From NCBI RefSeq assembly GCF_001190945.1, contig NZ_CP011112.1:620001-684000 (forward strand): a stretch of 64,000 nt of DNA, in the 5' to 3' direction. A model generated the notes under the pieces. That model made no database searches, was not told the origin of the DNA, and saw nothing but the letters and a program-made list of their open reading frames with translations. This document shows positions 49,548-57,547 of this stretch, piece by piece (within the stretch, counting starts at the first letter, position 1; every line of letters begins with the position of its first letter). The position numbers were made by a program, and so were the translations under genes. Source of the DNA: Luteipulveratus mongoliensis. Its GTDB lineage: Bacteria > Actinomycetota > Actinomycetes > Actinomycetales > Dermatophilaceae.

Positions 49548-51305
49548 GTGGGGTTGACGGGGACGCAGGTCAAAGCGGTTCTGACGACGGTCGGTGCTGC
49601 CGGTGGCCGCAAGGTCGACACGTTCGACAACATCGCCATGCACCTCAACGCGACCATGTCGGACATCGGTCTGCGGACCGCCCAGGGGTGTGCCACCTTC
49701 CTGGCGAATGTCACGCAGGAGACGGCCTTCTTCGGCACCTTCACGGAGTTCGGTGGCCCCAAGACGTACGACCCCTACCGCGGCCGCGGCGCCATCCAGA
49801 CCACCGGCAAGGGCAACTATCGCGCGATTGGGAGCTTCCTCAAGAAGCGTGGCCTCGTCACGGACTCCGACGTCTTCGTGAGGGATCCGAAATCGCTCGC
49901 GTCGGCGGACTTCGCCTGGCACACGGCGACCGAGTACTACACCCGCTCGCGGGGTGGCCGGGCCTGGCAGGTCGGCGGTTTGCAGTACACCTCCCTCGCG
50001 ATGCTGTCGGATGCGAACGCCTCGATCGGCGTCATCGCCAAGGCGATCAACCGCGGCAACCCCAGCGCGACACATGACGCGTTCGGCATCGAGGATCGCC
50101 GTGCGTTGTGGGAGGCATACAAGGAGCTGGGCTCAGCGCTCATCCCCATGCGGCCGATGGGACTGGTCGGTGCTCCGGTGGCTCAGCCGGGCGCAGCGCC
50201 GGCGAAGTTCGACGACGGCTTCCTGGGCCCCGGCACCTGGACGGCCTTCATGCGCATCACCCGGGCGTCCCAGCGGAGGTTCGCGGTGCAGAACCTCCAG
50301 CGGCACCTGAACATGCGCGGCTTCACGGGGATCGACGGCCGGCCGATCGTGGATGACGGAGAGGGGCTGCTCGACAACACCAAGGGTCCGACCAAAGGCA
50401 CCCACACCCAGTGGGCGCTGGCCAAGGCACTCGGGACGACGGCAGGCGGCGGTGTCTTCGGCAGCCCGTCAGAGGTCCTCGCCCGCTGGCAGCGCCAGCT
50501 CAAGGTCGGTCGTACGCTCCCGCTTCCTGCGGCGACGGTCGCGCCGGCGCGACCGCGCACTGTCGTCCTCAAGCCGCCTCGGCAGACGCACGGCACGACT
50601 CCCGTGGCGGGCCTGCAGGCGTCGTTCGAGAGCTGGAAGTTCCCGGGTCCGGGAGCCGATGTCTCACTGCTGGAGGCGTTTTCGCGGTTGGTCGAGTTCC
50701 GGCTGCAGGCGACCTACGGCGCGTACTGCCTCGAGGACAACGTCCGCGAGAAGGAGGACTGGCACGACAACCATGTCGAGAAGAAGACGTCGGCCCACCA
50801 GGGCATGCAGAAGATCTGGTTCGTCAAGACGGTCGACGGCCGCGGTCTCGCGATGGGCGCCGACTGGAACGCCTCCAAGAAGGAGGCCGAGTTCATGACC
50901 GTCGCGGCCGGGCTGGCCGCCGAGTGCGGTCTGCGCTGCCACGTCGAAGGCGATCACCTGCACGTGGACACGTGGTCGGAGCGCATCCGCACCTGGACCT
51001 TGCCGGACAAGATCGGCCGGCCGACCAACGGTCTGCTCGCCGTCGACGGCAGCTGGGGCGAGTCGACGACCCGACGCCTGCGCTACGTCCTCGGTATGCC
51101 CGCGTCGTCCTCATTCGACAGCGATGTCGTACGAACCCTGCAGTCCCGTCTGAACAACGTGAGCCACCTCGATCTGCCACTCAGCGGAGCGTTCGACGCA
51201 GCCACCGAAGCCGCGCTGGGCGCGCGGCTCGGCACCAAGACCAAGTCCGGCGACCGCTTGTACGTCTCGCTTCTCCAGCAGAGCCTCAACCTCCAGCGCA
51301 TCTAG
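49548..51305 (+). CDS. GH19-like lysozyme fused to an M15-type peptidase, no signal peptide
   Basis: This 585-residue cell-wall hydrolase has several parts. Residues 1-190 form a GH19 chitinase/lysozyme-like domain with a catalytic Glu58 candidate (NVTQETAFFG) and the motif YRGRGAIQTTGKGNY (77-91). Residues 225-320 resemble a peptidoglycan-binding unit. Residues 360-478 form an M15 D-Ala-D-Ala-peptidase-like domain with zinc ligands His417 (SAHQG), Asp439 (GADW) and His470/His472 (DHLHVD). Residues 490-585 contain one or two more PG-binding units (LAVDGSWGESTTRRLRYVLG). The GTG start has AGGAGGGG just upstream. No export signal is visible, as in phage endolysins, but no phage genes adjoin. 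Confidence 0.78.
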   Translation: MGLTGTQVKAVLTTVGAAGGRKVDTFDNIAMHLNATMSDIGLRTAQGCATFLANVTQETAFFGTFTEFGGPKTYDPYRGRGAIQTTGKGNYRAIGSFLKKRGLVTDSDVFVRDPKSLASADFAWHTATEYYTRSRGGRAWQVGGLQYTSLAMLSDANASIGVIAKAINRGNPSATHDAFGIEDRRALWEAYKELGSALIPMRPMGLVGAPVAQPGAAPAKFDDGFLGPGTWTAFMRITRASQRRFAVQNLQRHLNMRGFTGIDGRPIVDDGEGLLDNTKGPTKGTHTQWALAKALGTTAGGGVFGSPSEVLARWQRQLKVGRTLPLPAATVAPARPRTVVLKPPRQTHGTTPVAGLQASFESWKFPGPGADVSLLEAFSRLVEFRLQATYGAYCLEDNVREKEDWHDNHVEKKTSAHQGMQKIWFVKTVDGRGLAMGADWNASKKEAEFMTVAAGLAAECGLRCHVEGDHLHVDTWSERIRTWTLPDKIGRPTNGLLAVDGSWGESTTRRLRYVLGMPASSSFDSDVVRTLQSRLNNVSHLDLPLSGAFDAATEAALGARLGTKTKSGDRLYVSLLQQSLNLQRI

Positions 51306-51331
51306 CTGCCCCGGGGCAAGTCCTGCCGGGC

Positions 51332-52546
51332 TCAACCAGCGTCGATCTCGGCGCGGCGGCGTTCGAGGAGCTCGCGCTCGGGCTGGTCCGGCGCGGTGAG
51401 AGCGATGGCCTCGTCGTACGCCGACCGCGCCTCGTCGAGGCGACCGAGCCTCCGCAGGAAGTCGGCCCGCGTCGCCGGGAGCATGACGTACGACGAGAGC
51501 GCGCCTTGGTCGATCGCGTCCAGCTCACGCAGCCCGGCCTCGAAACCGTCGCGAAACCCCACGGCGATCGCTCGGTTGAGCCCGATCACCGGCGACGGCT
51601 GCGCGACGAGCAGCGCGTCGTACAACGGCACGATGGCCGCCCAGTCGGTCGCGTCGGCGGAGGGAGCCTGTGCGTGGCGCTGGGCGATCTCGGCCTGGAG
51701 GCGGAAGGTGCCCGGCGGTCGGCCATCGTGCGCGGCTCGACGCAGATGCCATGAGGCCTCATCGATGAGGACCCGATCCCACCGCGACCGGTCCTGCTCC
51801 TCCATCGGTACGAGCTGACCGTTGGAGTCGAATCGCGTTGCGCGCCGGGCAATCTGGAAGGTGATGAGCGCGAGCAGCGAGCGCGCCTCGTCCTCGGTGG
51901 GCATCAGGTCGACCAGCAGTCGCGCGAGGCGTCGCGACTCGAGCGCGAGGTGGTCGGACTGGCGCGTGTAGCCCTCGTTGAAGATGAGGTAGATGACGGC
52001 GAGCACGCCACTGATCCGCTCGGCGAGGACGTCGTCGTCCGGCACGCGATAGGGGATGCCCGCGTGCGCGATCTTCTTCTTGGTGCGCAGCAGACGCTGC
52101 GACAGCGTGGCCTCCGGAAGGAGGAAGGCCCGCGCGATCTCGGGTGTGCTCAACCCGGCAACAGTCTTGAGTGTCAACGCAACTCGGCTGTCGAGGGCGA
52201 GCGCGGGATGGCAGCAGGTGAAGATCAGCCGCAGCAGATCGTCCGAGCGCTGCGTCGCGGCGGGGTCCTCCAGCATGGCTGCCTCCTGCAGCTTGGTGCG
52301 TTCGTTCTGCCTCCGGCGCAGCACGTCGAGGGCCCGCCGCCGCGCGACCGTGGTGAGCCACGCACCTGGTGATCGGGGGAGGCCCTCCTCGGGCCAGGTT
52401 CGCAGGGCCTTCTCGACCGCGTCCTGCGCGGAGTCCTCGGCGAGATCCCAGTCCTGCGTCATCCGGATCAGCGTGGCGACGATCGCGGGTCGCTCCGCCG
52501 CCACAGCGGTGGCCACAGCCTCGGCTGCGGCGGCGGATGCGGTCAC
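51332..52546 (-). CDS. ECF42-type sigma factor (DUF6596 C-terminal domain)
   Basis: This 404-residue sigma factor has region 2 (ATLIRMTQDWDLAEDSAQDA, WLTTVARRRALDVLRRR), region 4 (GLSTPEIARAFLLPEATLSQ) and the long C-terminal extension with TPR-like helices (IYLIFNEGYTRQSDHLALES, then VPLYDALLVAQPSPVIGLNR) that defines ECF42. The extension is needed for activity in studied members. GAGGAG lies 4 bases before the GTG. It begins one base after the YciI stop. Confidence 0.93.
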   Translation of the reverse strand: MTASAAAAEAVATAVAAERPAIVATLIRMTQDWDLAEDSAQDAVEKALRTWPEEGLPRSPGAWLTTVARRRALDVLRRRQNERTKLQEAAMLEDPAATQRSDDLLRLIFTCCHPALALDSRVALTLKTVAGLSTPEIARAFLLPEATLSQRLLRTKKKIAHAGIPYRVPDDDVLAERISGVLAVIYLIFNEGYTRQSDHLALESRRLARLLVDLMPTEDEARSLLALITFQIARRATRFDSNGQLVPMEEQDRSRWDRVLIDEASWHLRRAAHDGRPPGTFRLQAEIAQRHAQAPSADATDWAAIVPLYDALLVAQPSPVIGLNRAIAVGFRDGFEAGLRELDAIDQGALSSYVMLPATRADFLRRLGRLDEARSAYDEAIALTAPDQPERELLERRRAEIDAG

Positions 52547-52547
52547 G

Positions 52548-52883
52548 TCACTCCTCGCTCAGGTCCCAGACCGGGCGCAGCTCGAGCTTGCCGCCGTTGG
52601 CCTGGGGATGGCGTGAGGCAATCTTGATCGCCTCGTCCAGGTCCGCACAGTCCAGCAGGTCGAAGCCGACAATCCATTCCTTCGACTCGGTGAACGGCCC
52701 GTCGCTGACGAGCACCTCGCCGCCGCTGACCCGCACCGTGGTCGCATCACTGGTCGGCCGCAGGGCTTCGCCCACGATCCGCTGGTCCTTCACCTCGTCG
52801 AGCCACTGCTCAATCGAGATGTCGTTCTCATGCGCCTCGGCCTTCAGCGCCGGGTCGACCACCACGAACATCACGTACTTCAT
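52548..52883 (-). CDS. YciI/DGPF domain protein
   Basis: This 111-residue YCII-related protein has the DGPF motif in VLVSDGPFTESKEWIVGFDL, the standard partner of ECF42 sigma factors. The start MKYVMFVVVD at 52883 has AAGGAG 5-6 bases upstream. It carries its own ECF42-like promoter and lies directly upstream of the sigma gene. The biochemical role of DGPF proteins is not known. Confidence 0.92.
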   Translation of the reverse strand: MKYVMFVVVDPALKAEAHENDISIEQWLDEVKDQRIVGEALRPTSDATTVRVSGGEVLVSDGPFTESKEWIVGFDLLDCADLDEAIKIASRHPQANGGKLELRPVWDLSEE

Positions 52884-52915
52884 CGCTTCTCCTTCAACGT
52901 TTGTTGTGCCCGTAC

Positions 52916-52942
52916 GACGATCGGCCGGGCTGCGTTTCCGAC
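52916..52942 (-). promoter_or_regulatory. ECF42-like promoter of the yciI-sigma genes
   Basis: Read on the minus strand: GTCGGA (52942-52937), 17 bases, CGTC (52919-52916), 33 bases before the yciI ATG. The same two boxes with the same 17-base spacing occur upstream of the DinB gene. ECF42 promoters are described, from memory, as TGTCGA then CGA/TC. Confidence 0.65.
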
Positions 52943-52959
52943 TGGGCTGACCAATGGGC

Positions 52960-53478
52960 TCAGAGCACGACCCACTGGTGGCCGTCGATGAGCTCGCGGG
53001 TCGCATCCATGTGCCCGGCGTGGGCCGCGGTCTCGGTGATGACGTGCATGATCACCGAGCGCAGGTCGGGATAGCTCATGTTCCACTCGGCCCAGGTCGG
53101 GTCGGGTGCCTTGGGCGGTGCGTCCAGCGACGTGGCGGCGATGAGCTCGTCGGACCGGCGGCACTCTTCCTGGTAGCGGCGGATGACGTCGGCCGCGGGC
53201 TCCTCCGGGTCGACCTGCCACTCGGCGTTCGGGCCTTCCGGGAAGTAGTCGGTCGACTCGCCGCCCATCACGCACCGGAACCAGTAGCGCTCGTCGGACA
53301 GCGTCAGGTGCTGGACCAACCCGAGCGCGTGCCAGCCGGACGGCAGCTTCGGCTGGCGCAGCTGCTCATCGGTCAGTCCCTCCAGCGCGGTCAGCACGTG
53401 GCGGCGCGTGCCCTCCAGGGCGCTGAGGAGGACCTCCTTCTCACGGGTGTCCGTCCCGGTGTTGGTCATGGTGCTCAT
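52960..53478 (-). CDS. DinB family protein of the ECF42 operon
   Basis: This 172-residue DinB/DUF664 bundle has HALGLVQHLTLSDERYWFRC and IMHVITETAAHAGHMDATRE as the metal-site halves. AGAGGA lies about 8 bases before the ATG at 53478. It is the first gene of a DinB-YciI-sigma unit and has its own ECF42-like promoter, so it is a likely regulon member. Confidence 0.87.
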   Translation of the reverse strand: MSTMTNTGTDTREKEVLLSALEGTRRHVLTALEGLTDEQLRQPKLPSGWHALGLVQHLTLSDERYWFRCVMGGESTDYFPEGPNAEWQVDPEEPAADVIRRYQEECRRSDELIAATSLDAPPKAPDPTWAEWNMSYPDLRSVIMHVITETAAHAGHMDATRELIDGHQWVVL

Positions 53479-53517
53479 CGTTGCGTTCCTCTCGTCGTGT
53501 CGTGCTGTTACCCACCC

Positions 53518-53545
53518 GACGATCGGCGGATCCCCGAATCCGACA
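53518..53545 (-). promoter_or_regulatory. ECF42-like promoter of the dinB gene
   Basis: Read on the minus strand: TGTCGGA (53545-53539), 17 bases, CGTC (53521-53518), 40 bases before the DinB ATG. The bases before CGTC (GCCGAT) are also shared with the yciI promoter. Confidence 0.68.
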
Positions 53546-53578
53546 CCTACGCGGACGACTTTGTCAGAGCGGCCGTGA

Positions 53579-54100
53579 ATGATCGGCGTTGTGACTCCTG
53601 AGCGCCCGATGCCGCCCCTGAACGCCGACGAACGACGGACCCTCGAGTCCTGGCTCGACTTCCACCGCACGACTCTCGTCATGAAGGTCGACGGTCTCGA
53701 CGACGTCCAGGCCGCCACCCTCTCGGTGCCGCCGTCCGGCTTCACCCTGACCGGGCTGATCCAGCATCTGGCCGAGGTCGAGCGCAACTGGTTCCGCCGC
53801 GTGCTGGCCGGCGAGGGCGTACCGCCCATCTTCGACCCGGAGGCGGACCCGGACGGTCCGGACGGCGGGTTCGACGTGGCCGAGGACCAGACCGTGAGCG
53901 GGGCGCTCGCGACGTGGGAGGCCGAGGTCGCGGCAGCCCGAGCGGTCTGTGCGGCGCGGGAGCTGACCGACACCGGCGTGTTCATGGGCCAGAGCGTGAG
54001 CCTGCGCTGGATCTACGTCCACCTGATCGAGGAGTACGCCCGCCACAACGGCCACGCCGACCTGCTGCGCGAGCGCATCGACGGCATGACCGGCGTCTAG
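53579..54100 (+). CDS. DinB/DUF664 family protein
   Basis: This 173-residue protein has LTGLIQHLAEVERNWFRRVL and VHLIEEYARHNGHADLLRER as metal-site halves. The start is uncertain: ATG at 53579 or GTG at 53591, neither with a clear ribosome site. It diverges from the ECF42-operon DinB gene, but no ECF42-like promoter faces this way. It is the sixth DinB-fold gene in the window. Confidence 0.82.
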   Translation: MIGVVTPERPMPPLNADERRTLESWLDFHRTTLVMKVDGLDDVQAATLSVPPSGFTLTGLIQHLAEVERNWFRRVLAGEGVPPIFDPEADPDGPDGGFDVAEDQTVSGALATWEAEVAAARAVCAARELTDTGVFMGQSVSLRWIYVHLIEEYARHNGHADLLRERIDGMTGV

Positions 54101-54164
54101 CGCCGCGGGTCAGGCGGGGCGATCCCCTGGTTCGGGAGGCCCGCCGATGCCCGTTGGTCTACGG

Positions 54165-54172
54165 TGTATACA
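54165..54172. promoter_or_regulatory. TGTATACA palindrome at the tetR start
   Basis: TGTATACA overlaps the end of the TACGGT -10 box (54160-54165) and the first base of the tetR ATG, so binding here would stop leaderless transcription of the regulator. Confidence 0.4.
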
Positions 54173-54747
54173 TGCCATCAACCAGGGAGAAGGTCGCGGA
54201 GGCGACGCGTGAGCTCTTGGAGGCCGAGGGCTCGGCCGCTGTGAGTATGCGTCGTGTGGCTCAGAGCGTCGGGATCACGCCGATGGCGCTGTATCGCCAC
54301 TACCCCAACCGCGAGGGGTTGCTGAACGAGGTGTGCGAAGAGGCCTTCGCGAAGGTCGCCGATCAATGGCGTTCCAGGGAGCAGCAACGGGACTCCTGGG
54401 CAGATCTGCTGGCCATCGGGAGTCTCCTCGTCGATCTGGCCATCGCGCGACCGCATCTCTATCGCTACATGTTCATCGACCAGCGGGACGAGGCGCGCCA
54501 GCTCCCCGACAGCTCGGCCGCCGCGCAGTCGCCGACCCTCAGCATCGTCATCTCGGGCGTCACGAGGTGCATGGACGAGGGCGTTTTTCGCCGGGATGAC
54601 CCGCTTGCTGTGTCCCTGACCCTGGTCGCTCAGCTGCAGGGACTCATAGCCCTCTATCAGGGTGGCCGGCTCGGCGTCGATGAGAACGCGTTCCGCGACC
54701 TCTGCCACGACTGCCTGAGGAGGGTCTTCCATGGTCTCGCTGCTTGA
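54172..54747 (+). CDS. TetR family regulator
   Basis: This 191-residue repressor has the TetR helix-turn-helix at residues 10-55 (VSMRRVAQSVGITPMALYRH, YPNREGLLNEVCEEAF). The C-terminal part resembles the TetR_C_13/WHG type. TACGGT lies 6 bases before the ATG. Its 3' end overlaps the Lnt-like gene by 17 bases, so the two are cotranscribed. Confidence 0.9.
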   Translation: MPSTREKVAEATRELLEAEGSAAVSMRRVAQSVGITPMALYRHYPNREGLLNEVCEEAFAKVADQWRSREQQRDSWADLLAIGSLLVDLAIARPHLYRYMFIDQRDEARQLPDSSAAAQSPTLSIVISGVTRCMDEGVFRRDDPLAVSLTLVAQLQGLIALYQGGRLGVDENAFRDLCHDCLRRVFHGLAA

Positions 54748-56308
54748 TCGGCGCGCCATACGTCTCGCGGACGGGAGCGCGCTGCTCTCCGGTGCGTTGC
54801 TGTACCTGGGCGTCGGGCTGCACCCCGTGGCGCTCTTGACCTGGGTCGCGCTGCTGCCGGTCATGCTGGCCGCGCCGAGAGTGTCGGCGCGCAGGTCGGC
54901 GCTGCATGCCGCCCTGGCGTGGCTCATCGGTCAGGCCGGTCTCTGGTTCTACTTCACCGACACGGTGGAGCTGCCGCCTGTGCTGGCTCTATCCGTCGTT
55001 CTGTACGGCGCGGCTCTCCTCGTGTGTGCCGTTCTGTTCGCGAGAGCCCTGATTCTTCGGCGACGTGCGCTGTCGGCGATCGTGCTGGCCGGGGCGACGT
55101 GGATCGCCGGTGAGTACACCCTTTCGTTGGTGGGATCCAACGGTGCCTGGTGGAGCCTCGGCTACAGCCAGGCCGAGATCACGCCGGTGCTCCAGATCGT
55201 CTCCGCGACCGGAGTCTGGGGGATCAGCTTCCTGCTGGTGGCTGTGCCGGTTGCCCTCGCGGCGGCCTTCGCGCCGGGCGCCGGCACGCGGGAGCGGATG
55301 CGGATCGGGATTGCCGCGGCCGCGACGCTCGTCGTGGTGGGCGGCTATGTGACGACGGACTTCCTGGTCATCTCCGCTCACGACGACGCCAAGCTTCGAG
55401 TCGGCGTCGGCGTAGCCGCTCAGAACAAGGACGACGTCCGCCCGGAGAGCGCCGCCGGGCAGCGGCTCACGGCGCGATACGTGGGCCTGGTCCGGTCCAT
55501 GGCGGATGAGGGCGCACGGGCTGTCGTCCTGCCGGAGAAAGCGTTCCTGGCTGACCAGTCGACCCTCGGCCGGCTCGCCGATCCATTCGTCGTGGTCGCG
55601 AAACAGCGGCACGTCGACGTGGTGCTCGGCGTCCTCGTGCGGCAGCCCGACGGTCAGTACAAGAACATCGCGCTGGCCATTCCCGGCAACGGTGCTGCCT
55701 TCTCCACCTACACCAAGCACTACTTGATCCCGGGCGTGGAGAGTGACACGACGGCCGGCAGCGGACTCACGTTCGTCCCGGGCTCGCAGCAGCGGCTGGG
55801 TGTGATCATCTGCAAGGACCTCGACTATCCCAACCTCGTTCGTGACTTCCGCAACGCGGGCTCCACCGTGCTGCTGGCTCCCGCGTGGGACTTCTTCAAC
55901 GACGGTTGGCTGCACGGCCGGATGGCCGTGACGCGCGGCGTCGAGAGCGGTCTGGCGCTCGCTCGCTCCGGTCGGGACGGGCGCCTCACCATCAGCGACG
56001 GGACCGGCCGGGTGGTCGCCGAGCGAGAGTCGAGCTGGGACCGGCCGACGACGATCGTGGCCGACATCCCGACCCGGACCCCTCGGACGCTGTACGCCAG
56101 GTTCGGCGACTGGTTCGCCTGGCTGTGCGTCCTCGGGATGCTGTACGGCGTGGGCCGGTTGGTGATCGACCACCGTCGAGCCCGCCGCGTGAACGGGCCA
56201 GCGTTCGGCGGTCAGGCGGGCGGGGCGTACGGCGCGAGTCGCAGCACCTTGTCGGCGTTGTCGCCGTTCGACGTGGTCACCCAGAGTGCTCCGCCAGGAC
56301 CGTTCTGA
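54731..56308 (+). CDS. Lnt-like membrane nitrilase (apolipoprotein N-acyltransferase family)
   Basis: This 525-residue protein has about six N-terminal TM segments (to about 212), a nitrilase domain (220-445) and one C-terminal TM near 465. The catalytic triad is Glu269 (VVLPEKAF), Lys329 (YTKHYLIPG) and Cys361 (GVIICKDLDYP). This is the architecture of apolipoprotein N-acyltransferase, though whether it acylates lipoproteins is not shown. Its last 97 bases are antisense to the end of the PQQ dehydrogenase gene, so the final 32 residues are low-complexity and may be recent read-through. Confidence 0.83.
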   Translation: MVSLLDRRAIRLADGSALLSGALLYLGVGLHPVALLTWVALLPVMLAAPRVSARRSALHAALAWLIGQAGLWFYFTDTVELPPVLALSVVLYGAALLVCAVLFARALILRRRALSAIVLAGATWIAGEYTLSLVGSNGAWWSLGYSQAEITPVLQIVSATGVWGISFLLVAVPVALAAAFAPGAGTRERMRIGIAAAATLVVVGGYVTTDFLVISAHDDAKLRVGVGVAAQNKDDVRPESAAGQRLTARYVGLVRSMADEGARAVVLPEKAFLADQSTLGRLADPFVVVAKQRHVDVVLGVLVRQPDGQYKNIALAIPGNGAAFSTYTKHYLIPGVESDTTAGSGLTFVPGSQQRLGVIICKDLDYPNLVRDFRNAGSTVLLAPAWDFFNDGWLHGRMAVTRGVESGLALARSGRDGRLTISDGTGRVVAERESSWDRPTTIVADIPTRTPRTLYARFGDWFAWLCVLGMLYGVGRLVIDHRRARRVNGPAFGGQAGGAYGASRSTLSALSPFDVVTQSAPPGPF

Positions 56309-57399
56309 ACCGTACGGATTCGGCCGTAGGTGTCGTTGAGGACGGGCAGCTGCTCGTCGCGGGTCACGGTGCCGGCCGCGTCGAGCGTGAGCACGCGTAC
56401 GCCTGTGTTCTTGAGCTCGGCGACGGCGAGCGCTCCGTTCCAGCGGCCCCAGCCCGTGCCTTGCAGGAAAGTCATGCCGCTCGTCGCCACGGTCGGGTTG
56501 CCGGACGACCAGCGGGCGCGGACCGCGTTGGGGTACTTCGTGGTGTCGGTCATCGGCACTGACTCGTTGTAGCCCGGGACCGGGTCGTAGCCGTAGTTGC
56601 CGCCGCGCAGGACGACGTTGGTCTCGTCGTCGCGGTCGGTGCCTTGCTCCTGGCTCCAGAGCTGGGAGCTGCCCGGCCGGACGGCGAGACCCTGCACGTT
56701 GCGGTGCCCGTAGCTCATGACGTAGCGCGCGTTGCCGGTGCGTGAGGCGTACGGGTTGTCGGCTGGGATGCCGCCCTGCGGGTCGATGCGCAGGGTCTTC
56801 CCGCCGAGCGAGCTGAGGTTCTGCGGGTTCGTGCCGGTGGCCGCGTCGCCGGTGCCGATGCTGATCCGATAACCGGGAGTGAATCGGAGCCGGCAGCCGG
56901 AGTGCCGTCCGCTGGTGAGCGGGATGCCGCTCACCAGGGTCTTCTCGCGGACGGCTCCGCTGCCGTCGTTGGTCAGTCGCCAGCGGATGACGCGGACGTC
57001 GACCGGCTTGCCTGCGGACTGATAGGTCTGGCACGTGTAGAAGTAGGTGTGCACGGTGGTCGGGTCGATCTCCAGACCCATCAGTCCGCCCTCGCCGACG
57101 GCGTAGACGTCGGAGAACGGTGCGTTGACCGTGCGTACGACGCCTGCCGCAGTACGCAGCACGAGCTTGCCTCCGCGCTGGGTCATCAACATGTCGCCGT
57201 TCTTGAAGAACGCGACGTCCCACGGAAAGTTGAGACCAGTCATCACGGTCTGCACGGTGGCCGCTTTCGCGGCGGGCGCAGCGTCTGGTGGCGCGGTCGG
57301 GCTGGCCTCGGCGGCGCACGCCATGAGCGTGCCGGCCAGGCCGGTCGCCGCGGTGGCGGCAAGTGCTGATGTGATCCGACGACTGCGCGAGCCGATCAT
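56212..57399 (-). CDS. PQQ-dependent sugar dehydrogenase-type lipoprotein
   Basis: This 395-residue six-bladed beta-propeller of the soluble glucose/sorbosone dehydrogenase family begins with a lipoprotein signal with lipobox LMAC (Cys28). Characteristic segments are GLNFPWDVAFFKNGDMLMTQ, VGEGGLMGLEID, YSYGHRNVQGLA-like MSYGHRNVQGLAVRPG, and WSQEQGTDRDDETNVV. It oxidises sugars outside the membrane if supplied with PQQ. TACCGT lies 7 bases before the ATG. The 3' end overlaps the convergent Lnt-like gene by 97 bases. Confidence 0.9.
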   Translation of the reverse strand: MIGSRSRRITSALAATAATGLAGTLMACAAEASPTAPPDAAPAAKAATVQTVMTGLNFPWDVAFFKNGDMLMTQRGGKLVLRTAAGVVRTVNAPFSDVYAVGEGGLMGLEIDPTTVHTYFYTCQTYQSAGKPVDVRVIRWRLTNDGSGAVREKTLVSGIPLTSGRHSGCRLRFTPGYRISIGTGDAATGTNPQNLSSLGGKTLRIDPQGGIPADNPYASRTGNARYVMSYGHRNVQGLAVRPGSSQLWSQEQGTDRDDETNVVLRGGNYGYDPVPGYNESVPMTDTTKYPNAVRARWSSGNPTVATSGMTFLQGTGWGRWNGALAVAELKNTGVRVLTLDAAGTVTRDEQLPVLNDTYGRIRTVQNGPGGALWVTTSNGDNADKVLRLAPYAPPA

Positions 57400-57547
57400 C
57401 TTGACGACGGTACGCCCGCTGTCGCCGCTCGCACGGAATCGGCCTTGGTCAGTGTTCCCAATGAGTTGAGCCGAACCCCATACAAGGGCGCGCGGGATCC
57501 GCTAACGTCGCGCAGCACTGACCATAGGTGCTCAGGAAAGGCTTGAA

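Noticed and set aside
49548-51305. Prophage remnant
   Set aside because: Only the lysin-like gene is present; no holin, terminase, portal, tail or integrase gene lies on either side, and base composition matches its neighbours.
54989-57319. Long minus-strand open frame (776 codons) across two genes
   Set aside because: It runs antisense to the Lnt-like gene and out of frame with the PQQ dehydrogenase, both of which have intact catalytic motifs; the Arg-rich translation is typical of a shadow frame.
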